Below are positions 38,428-49,442 of a DNA stretch of 64,000 nucleotides, piece after piece. The notes beneath the pieces are model-generated. The model searched no databases, was not told the DNA's origin, and was given only the letters and a program-made list of their open reading frames with translations. The position numbers were made by a program, and so were the translations under genes. How positions within the stretch are numbered: the first letter of the stretch is position 1; every line of letters begins with the position of its first letter. This DNA is from Procambarus clarkii (lineage: Eukaryota > Arthropoda > Malacostraca > Decapoda > Cambaridae): assembly GCF_040958095.1 (NCBI RefSeq), contig NC_091209.1:8089032-8153031 (forward strand), written 5' to 3'.

Positions 38428-38721
38428 CGGTTACAGGGGATTTCTCATCTAAAGTATTTAAAATAAATACCACTGCTCTTTATTCAATTTCTTGAAGATT
38501 CTCCGTACATCGTTCGCTAAATAACATCCGATATATATGGCTTCTTCCCCTAAATATATATTTTTCAACCCATTGTTTATTTCTAAACAATTCATGTTTC
38601 TTAGGCTCTCGTTTCACAAATAATACGTCGGTCAGCATTAATTTTCATAACCCCAGTAGTAGGACCAAACAGCAGTATGACTTTATTCCCACTATGGCTG
38701 TATTAAATTCCAATGTAATTC

Positions 38722-39990
38722 TTAAATTCCCTGTCCGCTTCCAAGGAAACTGTCCTTTATTTCTTCTGGTAATAAATTAAAGACCAGCAGAGTTTGTCCT
38801 TTAACGAACGATTCGTAGGACAAAATATTATCTACATTAAATCCTACAGCATTCAGGACCGTATAATATAATTTCGAACATTTATGGGGGAAATCACACG
38901 CGATATTAAATAAACTCGTGCCGTTCACTGAGATATATACGTTGCTCAAGGCGGAATTGTTGAAATATAATGGGTTTAAGGTATAATCTCCAGAAATGGC
39001 TTCCATATCAATAATGGCCATGTATAACTTCTCAGGGATCACTCCACCCCAGGGTTGGTCCATAGTTAGTGATTTTTGGCCCTGCCCTAGAATATAGGTT
39101 TTAAATAGGGTCTTATCAAATATATACGTTACTGCTCCATTATTTTGGGCAAGTGCTCTGTTAATAGCTAGTAGCCCAGAAGGGAATGGGGTTAATCTAT
39201 CTATCCATAAGCGGGCCATATTTATATTATATTTATAATTAGCAGTTGCTGTATCACTGCCAATAACCCATTTATCACTATTTAACTCCAAACGTATTCT
39301 TACATCTACGTTATCCAGTAAATATTCGCTAATAGATGCAATATCCAGCAGTAATTTAAAGCACGTATAAATGCCCTGTTCTTTCATATTATCCATTTTC
39401 TCATCCTGATCTATCGTGGTCGTAGCAAAATACTGCGTATCAATTTTATTGGGTATCGTTAGCGCCTCTTCCTTATAAAAATGAGCTAGATGCTTAAAAC
39501 CATCAATTTTACTTCTGGAAAGAGTCGTTAGCAGCTTTATATACGCCCAATAAGAAAATAAAGAATTACTTTCAACTACTTGTTCGTTGAAATACACCAC
39601 CACTGTTTTAAAAAGTGTTTGTGATAAACCATTGGCGACAGTCACTTTTTTGCCCAAATCTATTGCGGCGTCAGCTTCTGTTAATTCTATACCTACTTCT
39701 AGGGCTAGTGATGACATATCCAGGAAATGACCAGGTATGCCAGGGATTCTAAATTCTATATACGAGTCCTTAAATTTATTAATTCCTAAATTAACAGGTA
39801 AAATATCGATATTTTTCCTGCTGGCTATAGTGGACTCGATCATACGTGCTGAATTTAGTTTGGGAAATCCATCTGTTACAGCCACTGTGTAACTTTCCAA
39901 AGGGGATTGTAGCCCCGCTCCTAGTGTAGTAGTAGTATTCATGCTGGATGCTATGAGAGGAATGAATTGTAATTTATGCAAACACGTCAT
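38722..39990 (-). CDS. Polinton major capsid protein (double jelly-roll, hexon-like)
   Basis: 422 codons; the better start is the Met at residue 17 (about 39942), since the first codons overlap the next part. PGHFLDMSSLALEVGIEL (~85-105) opens the first jelly roll, followed by FKTVVVYFNEQVVESNSLFS (~127-146). PWGGVIPEKLYMAIID and SGDYTLNPLYFNN (~325-355) match the second jelly roll's G-x-I/L-P and N-P-x-x-F motifs seen in Polinton and virophage-type capsids. It is the largest of the structural parts and lies between the protease and pVI-like parts. It looks whole. Confidence 0.72.
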   Translation of the reverse strand: MTCLHKLQFIPLIASSMNTTTTLGAGLQSPLESYTVAVTDGFPKLNSARMIESTIASRKNIDILPVNLGINKFKDSYIEFRIPGIPGHFLDMSSLALEVGIELTEADAAIDLGKKVTVANGLSQTLFKTVVVYFNEQVVESNSLFSYWAYIKLLTTLSRSKIDGFKHLAHFYKEEALTIPNKIDTQYFATTTIDQDEKMDNMKEQGIYTCFKLLLDIASISEYLLDNVDVRIRLELNSDKWVIGSDTATANYKYNINMARLWIDRLTPFPSGLLAINRALAQNNGAVTYIFDKTLFKTYILGQGQKSLTMDQPWGGVIPEKLYMAIIDMEAISGDYTLNPLYFNNSALSNVYISVNGTSLFNIACDFPHKCSKLYYTVLNAVGFNVDNILSYESFVKGQTLLVFNLLPEEIKDSFLGSGQGI

Positions 39991-40408
39991 TATATCTCTT
40001 ATTCTTCTTATTCTGTTTTGTGTAACTGCGAATAAGTGCTAATTTGGTGGCCTTAGCCTTTCTCTTAGCCTTTTTCCGCCTTTTACCACCACCTAAAATC
40101 TGACGGCCAACCCCCTTCAATGATTCGATCCCATGCTTCTTCATTGACTTTTTAAAGGAATGTTCTCCTTTTTGCATGTCTTGCAATACATTCTGACCCA
40201 TACTTAAGACGGCAGGAGCAAGGGTTCTCATTAAAAATGGGGCTGCTTTACGGGCTAAACCAGTGAGGAAACTGAATATACCACCTCCTCTTATATGACT
40301 CCTATTGAATATTCTAATATCACTCAGCCCACCTCCTTTATATGAGGCAGGTGGACTAATTAAGAATAATATTTCGTCTACAGACGGAGGGATGAAATTG
40401 ACGCGCAT
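39974..40408 (-). CDS. Polinton pVI/pX-like basic virion protein
   Basis: 144 codons. It has three GGG motifs (YKGGGLS, IRGGGIFSF, ILGGGKRR), which resemble adenain cleavage sites, a central hydrophobic or amphipathic block (FSFLTGLARKAAPFLM) and a very basic tail (KRRKKAKRKAKATK). This matches the adenovirus pVI/pX-like proteins of Polintons and adintoviruses, which act in membrane interaction or DNA condensation after proteolysis. It overlaps the capsid ORF by 17 bp in another frame. It looks whole. Confidence 0.6.
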   Translation of the reverse strand: MRVNFIPPSVDEILFLISPPASYKGGGLSDIRIFNRSHIRGGGIFSFLTGLARKAAPFLMRTLAPAVLSMGQNVLQDMQKGEHSFKKSMKKHGIESLKGVGRQILGGGKRRKKAKRKAKATKLALIRSYTKQNKKNKRYNDVFA

Positions 40409-40456
40409 TTTGTAGCTTGCAGATGAGTAATGAGGCTCGGAACTGTAATGTCCTTA

Positions 40457-41353
40457 TTATATAGACCCAATTCGGGGTCGTATATGTAAAACAGCTGTTG
40501 TGCTTCCCCGTTTATCGAAATAAATAGGAGTCCCATTAGGATCGGTTACTGCAATACTTATACTATCCAGTACATTTGTATTTAGAGGTTTATATAGTTT
40601 CCTATTCGTGCTTTCACCGCCCTGCAAAGACACTACGTCCAATATATTCACTAATAAATTTCCGTACATCGTAGGAGCAATTTTATCGCAATAAACACAC
40701 AAGTAATCCATCATGCCCCTGGGTTGTGGAGGGTAGGGACACGTGTCTGATATGGGTGTTTCATCCAAATATTTCTTGTGTACGTATATATCATAATTTT
40801 TATGCTGTTCAGTTCCTAAAACCTTGCCAATACTCGCCCCAAAAGATAGGGAAATCCTGCATATTGCTCGATTATCGTCATAATACAATACATTCTCATC
40901 GCTGCTCGCGGTATTGAACTTTACTCTATTGGAAATCGTTCCATATTTAATATATGCATCAGCATATCTTGGGAAATGCGTCTTATAGACATCAGACACA
41001 AAACTCAAATCGTTCTGTGAAAATATATGGGTAATTTCATTATTGATGGCGTATATAATTTCCTTTATGCCACCAGCTAAAATATTAGTTTTCGGTAGAA
41101 ATTTGGAATGTTTGTAACTAATTCCTTTAACATCTAGGTACATAATTCTCACGCGGATATAACTTTCCAGATCATCTGATCTTATTATGTAATATGACGA
41201 AGGCAATAATATATTCTGGAGACACATTTCGTAGGAGCGTCTAGAATCCAGCACGAGTTGATTATACAGTCTGTTTTCAAAAGCACTAGGTACATTATTA
41301 GGAAATAAATCTGTATTAGAAACACTAGTAGCGTAAATAACGTGGGAATCCAT
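40457..41353 (-). CDS. Polinton minor capsid (penton-like) protein
   Basis: 298 codons from the Met of MDSHVIYATSV; the frame is open 14 codons further up. The N-terminal pattern FPNNVPSAFENRLYNQLVL followed by EMCLQNILLPSSYY is the family signature (NxxxxFxxxLxxxIxLxxxxEVxLxxIxxPxSW). The C-terminal DSISIAVTDPNGTPIYF then VLHIRP is the typical closing strand pattern. It forms pentons at capsid vertices in related viruses. It looks whole. Confidence 0.68.
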   Translation of the reverse strand: MDSHVIYATSVSNTDLFPNNVPSAFENRLYNQLVLDSRRSYEMCLQNILLPSSYYIIRSDDLESYIRVRIMYLDVKGISYKHSKFLPKTNILAGGIKEIIYAINNEITHIFSQNDLSFVSDVYKTHFPRYADAYIKYGTISNRVKFNTASSDENVLYYDDNRAICRISLSFGASIGKVLGTEQHKNYDIYVHKKYLDETPISDTCPYPPQPRGMMDYLCVYCDKIAPTMYGNLLVNILDVVSLQGGESTNRKLYKPLNTNVLDSISIAVTDPNGTPIYFDKRGSTTAVLHIRPRIGSI

Positions 41354-41413
41354 TGCTGGACTATGAATGAATAAACTAAAAACAAAACAGAACATCTATT
41401 TATACACTCACCT

Positions 41414-41956
41414 TTAGTAAGCTAGCCAAGTTGCTCCTCCGCCAACTTTAGGGCGTTTAGTTTCTCCAGCAGCTGTAGTAGGAGCATACGCCCGTTTTCT
41501 TCTTAGTGCCGCGTCATCATTAAATACTTGTTTACGAGATTCTGTATTCCTAAACATTTCTCGTGGAGTTGAGGTTAAAGAGATGAATAATTTAACCAGC
41601 GGTAATTTTTCTCGGGGGAATACAGAGTGGTGAATTGTCATTTTAGTTAAAATATCATCAATTATGTTTATTCCAGTCACTGGCATTTGCAGATTCCCAT
41701 TGACGTCCCATTGCACCATCTTGCTTTCATCAAAATAATTCAACAGCGAAGTAGCAAAATCATGATCTTTAGCTTTCAATTTTAAATGTACCAAATGTAC
41801 TATTGAAGGATTAGCTCGTACTGAAACTGGTGCTACTGGAGTACTTGTTGCTGGTGTTGGAGCTAGTGATGGCGCTACTTCTGCTTTTTTAACTACTGGT
41901 ACTTTAGCAGGTCCCTCATCGATGGTTTTACGAGGTACTAGATAATATTCTTTCAT
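41414..41956 (-). CDS. Polinton conserved protein of unknown function
   Basis: 180 codons starting MKEYYLVPR. A Pro/Ala/Thr-rich linker (~20-48) is followed by a compact domain with LNYFDESKMVQWDVNG and TGINIIDDIL, which I recall as conserved in the Polinton hypothetical that lies next to the penton gene (typical wording G-S-N-I-x-D-L-I). The C-terminus is basic with a GGG near the end (KVGGGATW), which could be another protease site. Function not known. Confidence 0.5.
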   Translation of the reverse strand: MKEYYLVPRKTIDEGPAKVPVVKKAEVAPSLAPTPATSTPVAPVSVRANPSIVHLVHLKLKAKDHDFATSLLNYFDESKMVQWDVNGNLQMPVTGINIIDDILTKMTIHHSVFPREKLPLVKLFISLTSTPREMFRNTESRKQVFNDDAALRRKRAYAPTTAAGETKRPKVGGGATWLAY

Positions 41957-41959
41957 TTT

Positions 41960-42184
41960 TTATTTATTAAATAGCCTGGAAATTAAACTAGCAGCTATGG
42001 GTAATAATATACCGAGGATACTGCCTCCTTTACGAGTTAATAAAATACGCTTTTTGTTTGAAATTGAGGGTTTCTTGCAAGCCAGCGAATGCAAGGTGTC
42101 TCTGTATTTCTTCAATTTGACTATTACTTTCTTTTTAACCGGAAGCCTATTTTCAGAAAATTGTTGAAAATCTCTGACAAGCAA
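41960..42184 (-). CDS. Polinton small basic hydrophobic-tail protein
   Basis: About 74 codons; the start is uncertain because no ATG is present in the frame. The N-terminal half is Lys/Arg-rich; the C-terminal half reads KKRILLTRKGGSILGILLP then IAASLIS, matching the short conserved KRxxLxxxGGxxLxxLLP protein of Polintons and adintoviruses. It overlaps the 3' end of the integrase part. Suggested role: DNA-binding or membrane-active virion component. Confidence 0.45.
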   Translation of the reverse strand: MLVRDFQQFSENRLPVKKKVIVKLKKYRDTLHSLACKKPSISNKKRILLTRKGGSILGILLPIAASLISRLFNK

Positions 42185-43389
42185 TGAATATGTGGTTTTT
42201 TAAACTGAGCAATCAATTTTTTCCTGGCTGAGGAATTGAGTTTGCTCAGCAAGGTCACCAAGTCTTTGTACTTGTATACTAATGGCTTCTTCATATCTTC
42301 AACAGCGTCAATCCACTGATCAAATGAAGAATCGTAGCCTTCGTACCTTACTTTATACTGTAATTTATTATTAGGCAATGTACGTTTGCGTAGTACTTTC
42401 TGAATATTAAATGCAACTGGTAAATGGGTTAGGGTTAATTCTTCCTTGTAAAACCCACCGTCAATGGGCTTGTTATTCAAATCTTGTAAAAAATATAATG
42501 GGATAGGCTGGCTTTTATCTATACGAATAATTCTGAAAATTTCTTCCGTGTTTTGTCTAGCAAAACCTTTCTTGAATGTCGAAATTCTGTTGGAGAGAGT
42601 AATGCGAACTGTGTCCCCGACAGCTAGTAGAGAACTAAGACCTGCTTTAGGTTTGTCCTTACTTTTATACATGAGATTGAACTGTTTCTTTATATCTTGT
42701 GGACGAGATAAAGCATGGACATCAACTGGAGTCCGACCACCTAACCCTCGGTGGGGTGTTGTGTTATACGCCTTTATGATATCAGACAATATGGGCAGAT
42801 ATCTCGAGGTATTGTGCGCAGTCATATATTTATAAATCTTAGTTTTCATGGTACGTATAAAGCGTTCGGCAATAGCAGCTTTTGTTTCTTGAGAAAATAC
42901 GCTATACAGTTTAATATTTTTAGCTGCAAGCATTCGTTGCATATGAGAATTATAAAATTCACCTCCTCGATCTGTATTAATTTTACGTATTCCTTGGAAA
43001 TATGAGGATTCCAATATGTTTTTCAGAGCCTTAATCACAGTCTGTCCATCTTTGCGTTTCAGAGGTGCGACTTGCGCATACCGTGAAAAAATATCGACAC
43101 AGACGAGAATGTATTTAATATCATCATTGTATTTAGCTATTAATCCCATTTCTGCTAAATCACAAGCTAAATATATACGGGGTTTAGGACTCAGCACCTT
43201 TCTTCGTTGAAATTTGCGAGGTTTTAATGCGTGCAAAGTGTAAGCTTTAGACGATTTCAAGTATTCTTTGACATCTGATAAAGTAATATCTGGCTTTAGG
43301 GTTTTAGCTGCTTTATACAACCTATTGACCCCCCCTAACCCTCCTGTGGATGCGGGGTTATAATAAATTTTATCTAGTACGTGCTCCAT
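42124..43389 (-). CDS. Polinton DDE integrase with chromodomain
   Basis: 421 codons. The rve core shows D77 (IYLACDLAEM), D140 (INTDRGGEFYN) and E175 (AAIAERFIRTMK), the retroviral-type D-D-E triad, with KYILVCVDIFSRYAQVAPLK between. A C-terminal chromodomain lies at ~330-375 (FNIQKVLRKR, KVRYEGYDSSFDQWID). It catalyses strand transfer of element ends, producing the 6-bp target duplication seen. The 3' end overlaps the small basic protein. It looks whole. Confidence 0.88.
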   Translation of the reverse strand: MEHVLDKIYYNPASTGGLGGVNRLYKAAKTLKPDITLSDVKEYLKSSKAYTLHALKPRKFQRRKVLSPKPRIYLACDLAEMGLIAKYNDDIKYILVCVDIFSRYAQVAPLKRKDGQTVIKALKNILESSYFQGIRKINTDRGGEFYNSHMQRMLAAKNIKLYSVFSQETKAAIAERFIRTMKTKIYKYMTAHNTSRYLPILSDIIKAYNTTPHRGLGGRTPVDVHALSRPQDIKKQFNLMYKSKDKPKAGLSSLLAVGDTVRITLSNRISTFKKGFARQNTEEIFRIIRIDKSQPIPLYFLQDLNNKPIDGGFYKEELTLTHLPVAFNIQKVLRKRTLPNNKLQYKVRYEGYDSSFDQWIDAVEDMKKPLVYKYKDLVTLLSKLNSSARKKLIAQFKKPHIHCLSEIFNNFLKIGFRLKRK

Positions 43390-43435
43390 CTTCTAATAAA
43401 GTGATATCTGATTGTATGGTTTTAGCTGTTTTATA

Positions 43436-43737
43436 CATCCGATATACCAACCCCCTAACCTCCCCTTGTTGTTGTTGTTGTTGTTGTGGGGAACACATCC
43501 TATACACCCCACCCCCCCTAACCACCCCTTGTGGTTGTTGTTGTTGTTGTTGTGGGGAACACATCCTATACACCCAACCCCCCTAACCTCCCCTTGTGCT
43601 TGTTGTTGTTGTTGTGGGGGACACATCCTATACACCCCACCCCCCCTAACCACCCCTTGTGGTTGTGGTTGTTGTTGTTGTGGGGAACACATCCTATACA
43701 CCCCACCCCCCTAACCTCCCCTTGTGGTTTAGTACAT
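43436..43737. repeat. 62-66-bp minisatellite between integrase and ATPase parts
   Basis: Four copies of a G/T-triplet-bearing unit (CCCCTTGTGGTTGTTGTTG, then GGGGAACACATCCTATACAC), with varying GTT counts. Frames of 67-102 codons on both strands (PQQQQQQ or VVVVVVG types) come from the repeat and are not genes. Confidence 0.88.
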
Positions 43738-44382
43738 TCACCATTGGTAAACAATTTCGTATGGATGCTCACCAACAATATTGCTACGGAAGGTGATGCG
43801 TTCAGGGGTTTTCACTCCTAAATCCACCAATAAATATCCATAAGGTTTACTGATGGCTTTCTTGTAGATATCCAAAAGCTTTTTAGAATCTTGTTTTCCA
43901 AATAACTGCCGCCCTAAAGTCTCAATTTGAGCTAAATCTCTAGATTTCACTAATATGAAATGGGAGGCGTTTAAACTGATACTTCTAGCATATTTCCCAG
44001 AGAAAAATATATTTTGGGTAATGAATATACACGAAATAGCGAGATGTCTGCCTTTAGTGAAGATATCAGACACAATTTTGGAATTGGCAGATTCGATGAA
44101 CAAGTCATCGATAATAATTAAAATAGGCGAATCATCTGTACGTTCATCTAAAGGGTTAATAATTTCTGGTTGAGCTATTATTTTCTTGTTAATTACTGGA
44201 TCGTCTAGCAATGCTCTGTAACTGCCGCCGCATATAATAATACTGGAGAATTTCAGATGGTATTTTTGTACGAGTTTAGTGCACAAATGAGATTTTCCGC
44301 CATTGGAAAATCCTGCAATGATTATTCTGCTAGGTTCATTGAAAATATCAAGTTGTTCTTCAGTGATAGGTGAACTATCCAT
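43738..44382 (-). CDS. Polinton FtsK/HerA-type packaging ATPase (A32-like)
   Basis: 214 codons. Walker A at residues ~24-33 (GFSNGGKSHL), Walker B at ~86-94 (ILIIIDDLF), and a following TQNIFF sensor-like segment. This is the A32-like genome-packaging ATPase of Polintons, adintoviruses and related viruses, which pumps DNA into preformed capsids. The length is normal for Polintons (~200-250 aa). It looks whole. Confidence 0.82.
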   Translation of the reverse strand: MDSSPITEEQLDIFNEPSRIIIAGFSNGGKSHLCTKLVQKYHLKFSSIIICGGSYRALLDDPVINKKIIAQPEIINPLDERTDDSPILIIIDDLFIESANSKIVSDIFTKGRHLAISCIFITQNIFFSGKYARSISLNASHFILVKSRDLAQIETLGRQLFGKQDSKKLLDIYKKAISKPYGYLLVDLGVKTPERITFRSNIVGEHPYEIVYQW

Positions 44383-45015
44383 GACTCGTGTTGAGTTTGT
44401 ACTGACATAAGTATTATAAGGTTATTATATTTAAACATGGAAGGTTTCATAGCAACATCAAAGCATACATTTCATATTTTTTATTTTTTGCATAGAACAT
44501 TTTCAAAACATAGGTTAGGGGGGCACGGTTTTATAAAAACATCAAAGTATACATTTCACAATTTTTATTTTTTTATATACAACAGAACATTTTCAACATA
44601 GGTTAAGGGAGACTGCATTTTCAGAACATCAGTGATGAGTCAGGGGCCCCGCAATTTTTCAAACATCAATGACAGGTTAGGGAAGGTAGCAATTTTCTAA
44701 ACATCAATGATAGGTTAGGGGAGGTAGCAATTTTCAAACATCAATGATAGGTTAGGGGAGGTAGCAATTTTCAAACATCAATGTCAGGTTAGGGGAGGTA
44801 GCAATTTTCAAACATCAATGTCAGGTTAGGGGAGGTAGCAATTGTCAAACATCAATGATAGGTTAGGGGAGGTAGCAATTGTCAAACATCAATGATAGGT
44901 TAGGGGAGGTAGCAATTGTCAAACATCAATCTCAGGTTAGGGGAGGTAGCAATTTTCAAACATCAATGTCAGGTTAGGGGAGGTTGCAATGTTCCCTCAC
45001 CAATTTCTTCAGTCA
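44383..45015. repeat. Polinton intergenic region with 38-bp minisatellite
   Basis: 44640-44995 is a 38-bp tandem of about nine copies: AACATCAATGATAGGTTAGG then GGAGGTAGCAATTTTCAA. Each copy includes GGTTAGG, close to the TTAGG telomere motif. 44383-44640 has looser copies and AT-rich sequence. No gene seen. Confidence 0.85.
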
Positions 45016-48000
45016 CTAATTGTGAGGATACGTCTTGTTCACCAGTGCATCGCGTTTTCCCCACATATTGAATATGGGATGGAATCCACGTCTCACAGGA
45101 CGTGCAGCAGCAGCAGGTGCAGGTACATCCTCCTCCTCCTCATTCTCTTCTTCATGAATTTCTGCTCGAGGTATATCGGGGTGTCCATACGCCAAAGACT
45201 GTGTAGGACTCGGTACATAACGTTTATCGTCAAAGGCGGACAATCCACGTTTTGTAGTGAGACAGGTACACATACGGCCTTTAACATTCCTAATAGATCT
45301 GGATTGGAACCTCTGCCCAATATTTAACTCTAAAGCACTTTGGAAAGCAGCATGAGTGAGTTTAGACTGATGATAAGTGGGAATTCCTTTACAACGACAG
45401 ATTTGAACCTGATCTTGAGTGTGAATCGAGTACATTTTAGGCTTCAATGCAATGAGTTCTTTGATAATTTTGGCCCCAACTTCCGATTTTAACAAACCTA
45501 GTTGACCTTTGCGAGAGTCATCGAAATAGGGATTTTCAGGAGGGAAATTGCTGAAATCCATATGCTGAGATAAAGGCAGTTTATTTAATTCCTCAAAAGC
45601 ATTTGGACAGCTTAATTCAATCAAATACGAATCTGTATCCGTATACAGCAATCTAGCTTTGTCTCCATAATGAGCTTTGACCGTATTGTACCAAAAATCA
45701 TATAGGATCCTCTTAGCTATTTGCAAGATCTGGAACCCCAAATAAGTTGGTGTATTGACTAAGTGATTGTTTCTTAACTGTGCAAATAACTCTGTCTTCA
45801 CTTAACAAAATGCTCCGTTTGAAGAACGGATTGCGTGCATGCTTTTGGAATTTGTCTCGTGATGTAACTAAATAATGCTGATCGCCATATTTACTCACAT
45901 TTGTCAAACTCTTGCCGTAAATTGCATTTGATACTAGCTTGAAAGCTTTACCCTTAATGGCGCAAGGTGTATTTGCACGTTCACGAGCATTTGTTTCGAC
46001 AAATTCCTTAAGGTACTTGCTCTGTTGGAATTCATAAACTGCATTTACCTTAGCCACTTCCAATCCCAATTTCATCAGCATCTGAAGCAAATCTAAACTC
46101 ACCAAGTAATCTTTTTGAGGGAGATGTGAAGCAATTAATTTATTGTTTTTCTTGGGGAGTTTACGATCTTCGGTATTTAAAATATGTTTGCTATAATCGG
46201 ACAGAAGATCAGTTGAAATATTAGCATGCGACAGGGTTAATGGCAAGTCATCGGTGTATCGAGCCACCTCAGGTGCGACATGCTTGGTGTCACAAATGAC
46301 CCAATACCCCTTATCCCCATCACATGTAATATTTTCCAATCCTTGTTGGAGCCAATCATTGCATTCGGCAGTAGATAATTTACGGATCCCGCCTTGAGGA
46401 AGCAGTTCTGTCATACAGGTGGCGTATAAGCCATTAAAATCTAAATACAGAATATATTTATCAGTGCTAGAAGGATCAGCACCTGTATGCTCATTTTGTA
46501 CACTCGTGTGTTGTCGTACAACAGAGGTAAATCCGCCTCTTAGATTTCTACGCAATACATCGTACAAATGGGGATCAGAAATAGAGTCCAAGACAACTTG
46601 ACTCTTAAACAAGAAAGCGTCCCATGCAAAACTAGATAACGAGACATAGTGAGTAATGTCTAACTTGTACAGCTCAAGCATGGTCTTGCGCCATACAGTA
46701 AACACATCACACAATAGTCCAGTATCTACTTTTAAATAGACCTTTAAGTAATCCCCAATGGTCTTGCATTCCGCTAATCTAAAGACTTCTTTAGCCTGTG
46801 TATAATCGGTCTCGCTTATGGCCTCGTGTTTTAAACTATTGTAAAAGGCTTCGGGAGGAGGAAGAGCCGGTTCATTTAATTTCTCCAAAGATGAAATGTA
46901 GTCATAACAGAAGACCTGTTTGCCTGTCTTCAATAAATGGTGGGCAGCTACAGGGACGTCATCTAGCATAACTGAGGTGTAAGTGGTGGGTTTACCTTCC
47001 CTGATATGTTCTTTAGCTAGTTTTTCCAGCCCGCCATTTAGTAAAGCCAGACTATCCATAAAGCGAAGTTTACCGATATCTACTTTCATGAACTTAAATC
47101 CATCTTTGGAGGCAATGTCAATTTCACGGTTAGGGACGTTAGACAATTCATTTAAAATTACCCCGAGGTCATAAGCCGCATTGTGAGAGAATGTGTATAA
47201 ATATTTATAAGAATTTCTGCACAACATGTTGCACCTTTGGCAATAGGCAGCTAGATAATTATTAAATTCAATAGCATGATCATGATGACGGTGCTTGTCC
47301 ATAGCTGATTTAAATGGACTATAACACATTTCACATGTGGTCTGACGTCTATAGGCTTGCCAATGTTCACGTGTCATAGATATTTTGTATTTAGGCATGG
47401 CAGATTTGATTCTTTTCCATGCTTTCTCCAAAGTATTAATGAAATGATTCACAGGGTCATCCCCCATATACGTTAATTTATCCACCACCTCCAATTCCCT
47501 GTTGATGATGATAAAAGCATATGCCACAGCTTTGTGACGCTTCTCGATCATACCTTGGGGATTGGAGGGGTCCAACAAGCACTCGAAATCATAATATGCC
47601 GTGTGAGACGGTCCATAAGCACGACCGTAATTTTGGAATTTGATTTTATGACCTTCAGGGTAAAATTTCAATGTTTGTTTAACTTCACATGACGCTTCGT
47701 GATCCCGCATAGCATCAGGTGACAAATGAATTAAACATGAATGACAAAAAATATGATTGTTTGGTATTCTGCTAGAATTACTACGCATGTTGCGAACATA
47801 CTGATTGAAATCTTTAATGAGTACAAGATGCTGATCCTCCAACATGAGCAAAGGTACTTTAGGTGCAGAATGTTCCCTACCTTTCCTAGCTAAGCTAATA
47901 TAGTACCTATTGTCTTCACGAGTGAGCACATAGATAAAAATACTTAATTTATTTATACTTTCTATTTTATTAATGTTATCGTACGTTATGGGAATTTCGA

Positions 48001-48867
48001 TATCCTCACTCCAACGGACAAATCTAAGACACCACCTGGCAGATTTGGAACGCCTGCCAATGTTGCGTAAGTCCATTCCCCGAGCAAGCATATATATGTA
48101 GCTAAACATTGGATCAAACATATATTTTGTTCGCCTTTAGGGTTGAAAATATGTCTCGAACCACGCAATTTATCCGGATAAGGCACGTATTCTCCTAGAC
48201 GGATGGGATGCTGAACAGCTATGGAATTGATATAAAAACCAGAAATGCTCTGTATACCTAGACTCGAACCTTCTGTCTCGGCAAAGAACTCTTCTAACTT
48301 ATTGTCCAATTCAGCGATCCATTGATCTACGACAACACTAGCCTCATGCCTAGATACAGTGCGTTGCTCGGCCCTTATAGGTAACTCTCCCTCAAAATCA
48401 GGTTCATTTTCTTGATTAAGCCGTTGTAAATTAAATGTAAAATCAGGGTATATCAAGAGGGCAGGAGGGAAATTGGGGTGAACGGCATCAAACAAGGATT
48501 CTATTTGCTGAATAAAATAATCACGATATATAGTCAAATAATGGGCAGGATCTCCTTGGGCATGATCTGGGATGCTATATGAATGGCGTATGTACCCCCC
48601 ATTGAAATTATTAATCACTTCAAGAACTTCGGGTTGAGGAGGAAGTAAAACATCTACCTGCTGCTGCTGTTCCTGAGGTGGTGGAGAATTAGCGATAGGC
48701 TGGCTGGCTTCCACATCTGAATCTGTTTCCCAAACCAAATGCAGGGAGTCTTCATCCTCTAGATGGCTACCTAGAGTAAAAAGAATTGAGATTTTTAATA
48801 AAAAATAATATAAATTTAATATAGGAATGTTTACAAATAAATAATGCAAGGTTATGGAAATAATCAC
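45016..48867 (-). pseudogene. Polinton protein-primed DNA polymerase B, broken
   Basis: Family B polymerase motifs in order along the minus strand: exonuclease motifs YYDFECLLD and FSHNAAYDLG, a KVDTGLLCDVF exonuclease/TPR-region stretch, motif A LYLDFNGLYATCM, motif B KLVSNAIYGKSL, and motif C LLYTDTDSYL. The upstream portion (about 48000-48770) holds the acidic, Pro/Gln-rich N-terminal region and a NPKGEQNICLIQCLA-type motif that precedes the polymerase in this family. It replicates the element from protein-capped ends. It is read in more than one frame and is broken, with about one to two breaks. Confidence 0.82.
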
Positions 48868-49442
48868 TGAGGATGATACTTACGATCTAGACTGGGCCTG
48901 CTATTGTTACTATCTTCTAATGGCGGTGTACGAGCTTGACTAGTGCTAGGTTCTCCAGCCTCATTCCCTCCTCCACGAGGATATTCCTCATCCAACTGTT
49001 CAACAGATGATCCTGAAAAAAAAAAAAAAAAAACATTAATTATTTTTTTGTAGATGTTAGTTAGCATTCATAACATGTATATTTTTAAATGACGGATTAT
49101 TGATGGGAATAGTGCAATATTATCTCAGATTAATAAAATTAATAATGAATACTGATGATGGATATTAACTTACTTTCGCTCTGAGGCGATGAAGCTTCTG
49201 AGGTCTCAGAATCGGATCTGGTGTTAGACTCTGTATAGTCATCAACATCCAGATTCATACAAAATGGACAGGTTTCGGGGTCGCGACCTGTGGATCACAG
49301 TAATATTATTTATGCGAATAAAAACAATATTACTGAAGCTGGTAGGCAATATTTTTTTTTTTATAAAATATCACATGCTGCTGGTGTAATTCTATATAAA
49401 ATCATTTGATCATAAACGAAGCAAGTGTTGCTGATATTAATA
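48868..49442 (-). other. Exon-like blocks upstream of Polinton polymerase
   Basis: Short coding-like stretches are bounded by consensus splice signals on the minus strand: a block ending at a GTAAGT donor near 48882 and starting after a long T tract plus CAG near 49015, and another around 49172-49289 with a GTAAGT donor and CACAG acceptor, containing CPFCM. Introns have been reported in some Polintons. That these are real exons is inferred only. Confidence 0.45.

Noticed and set aside
43370-43821. Poly-Gln, poly-Val and poly-Leu frames near the Polinton integrase
   Set aside because: Translations of a GTT-bearing minisatellite.
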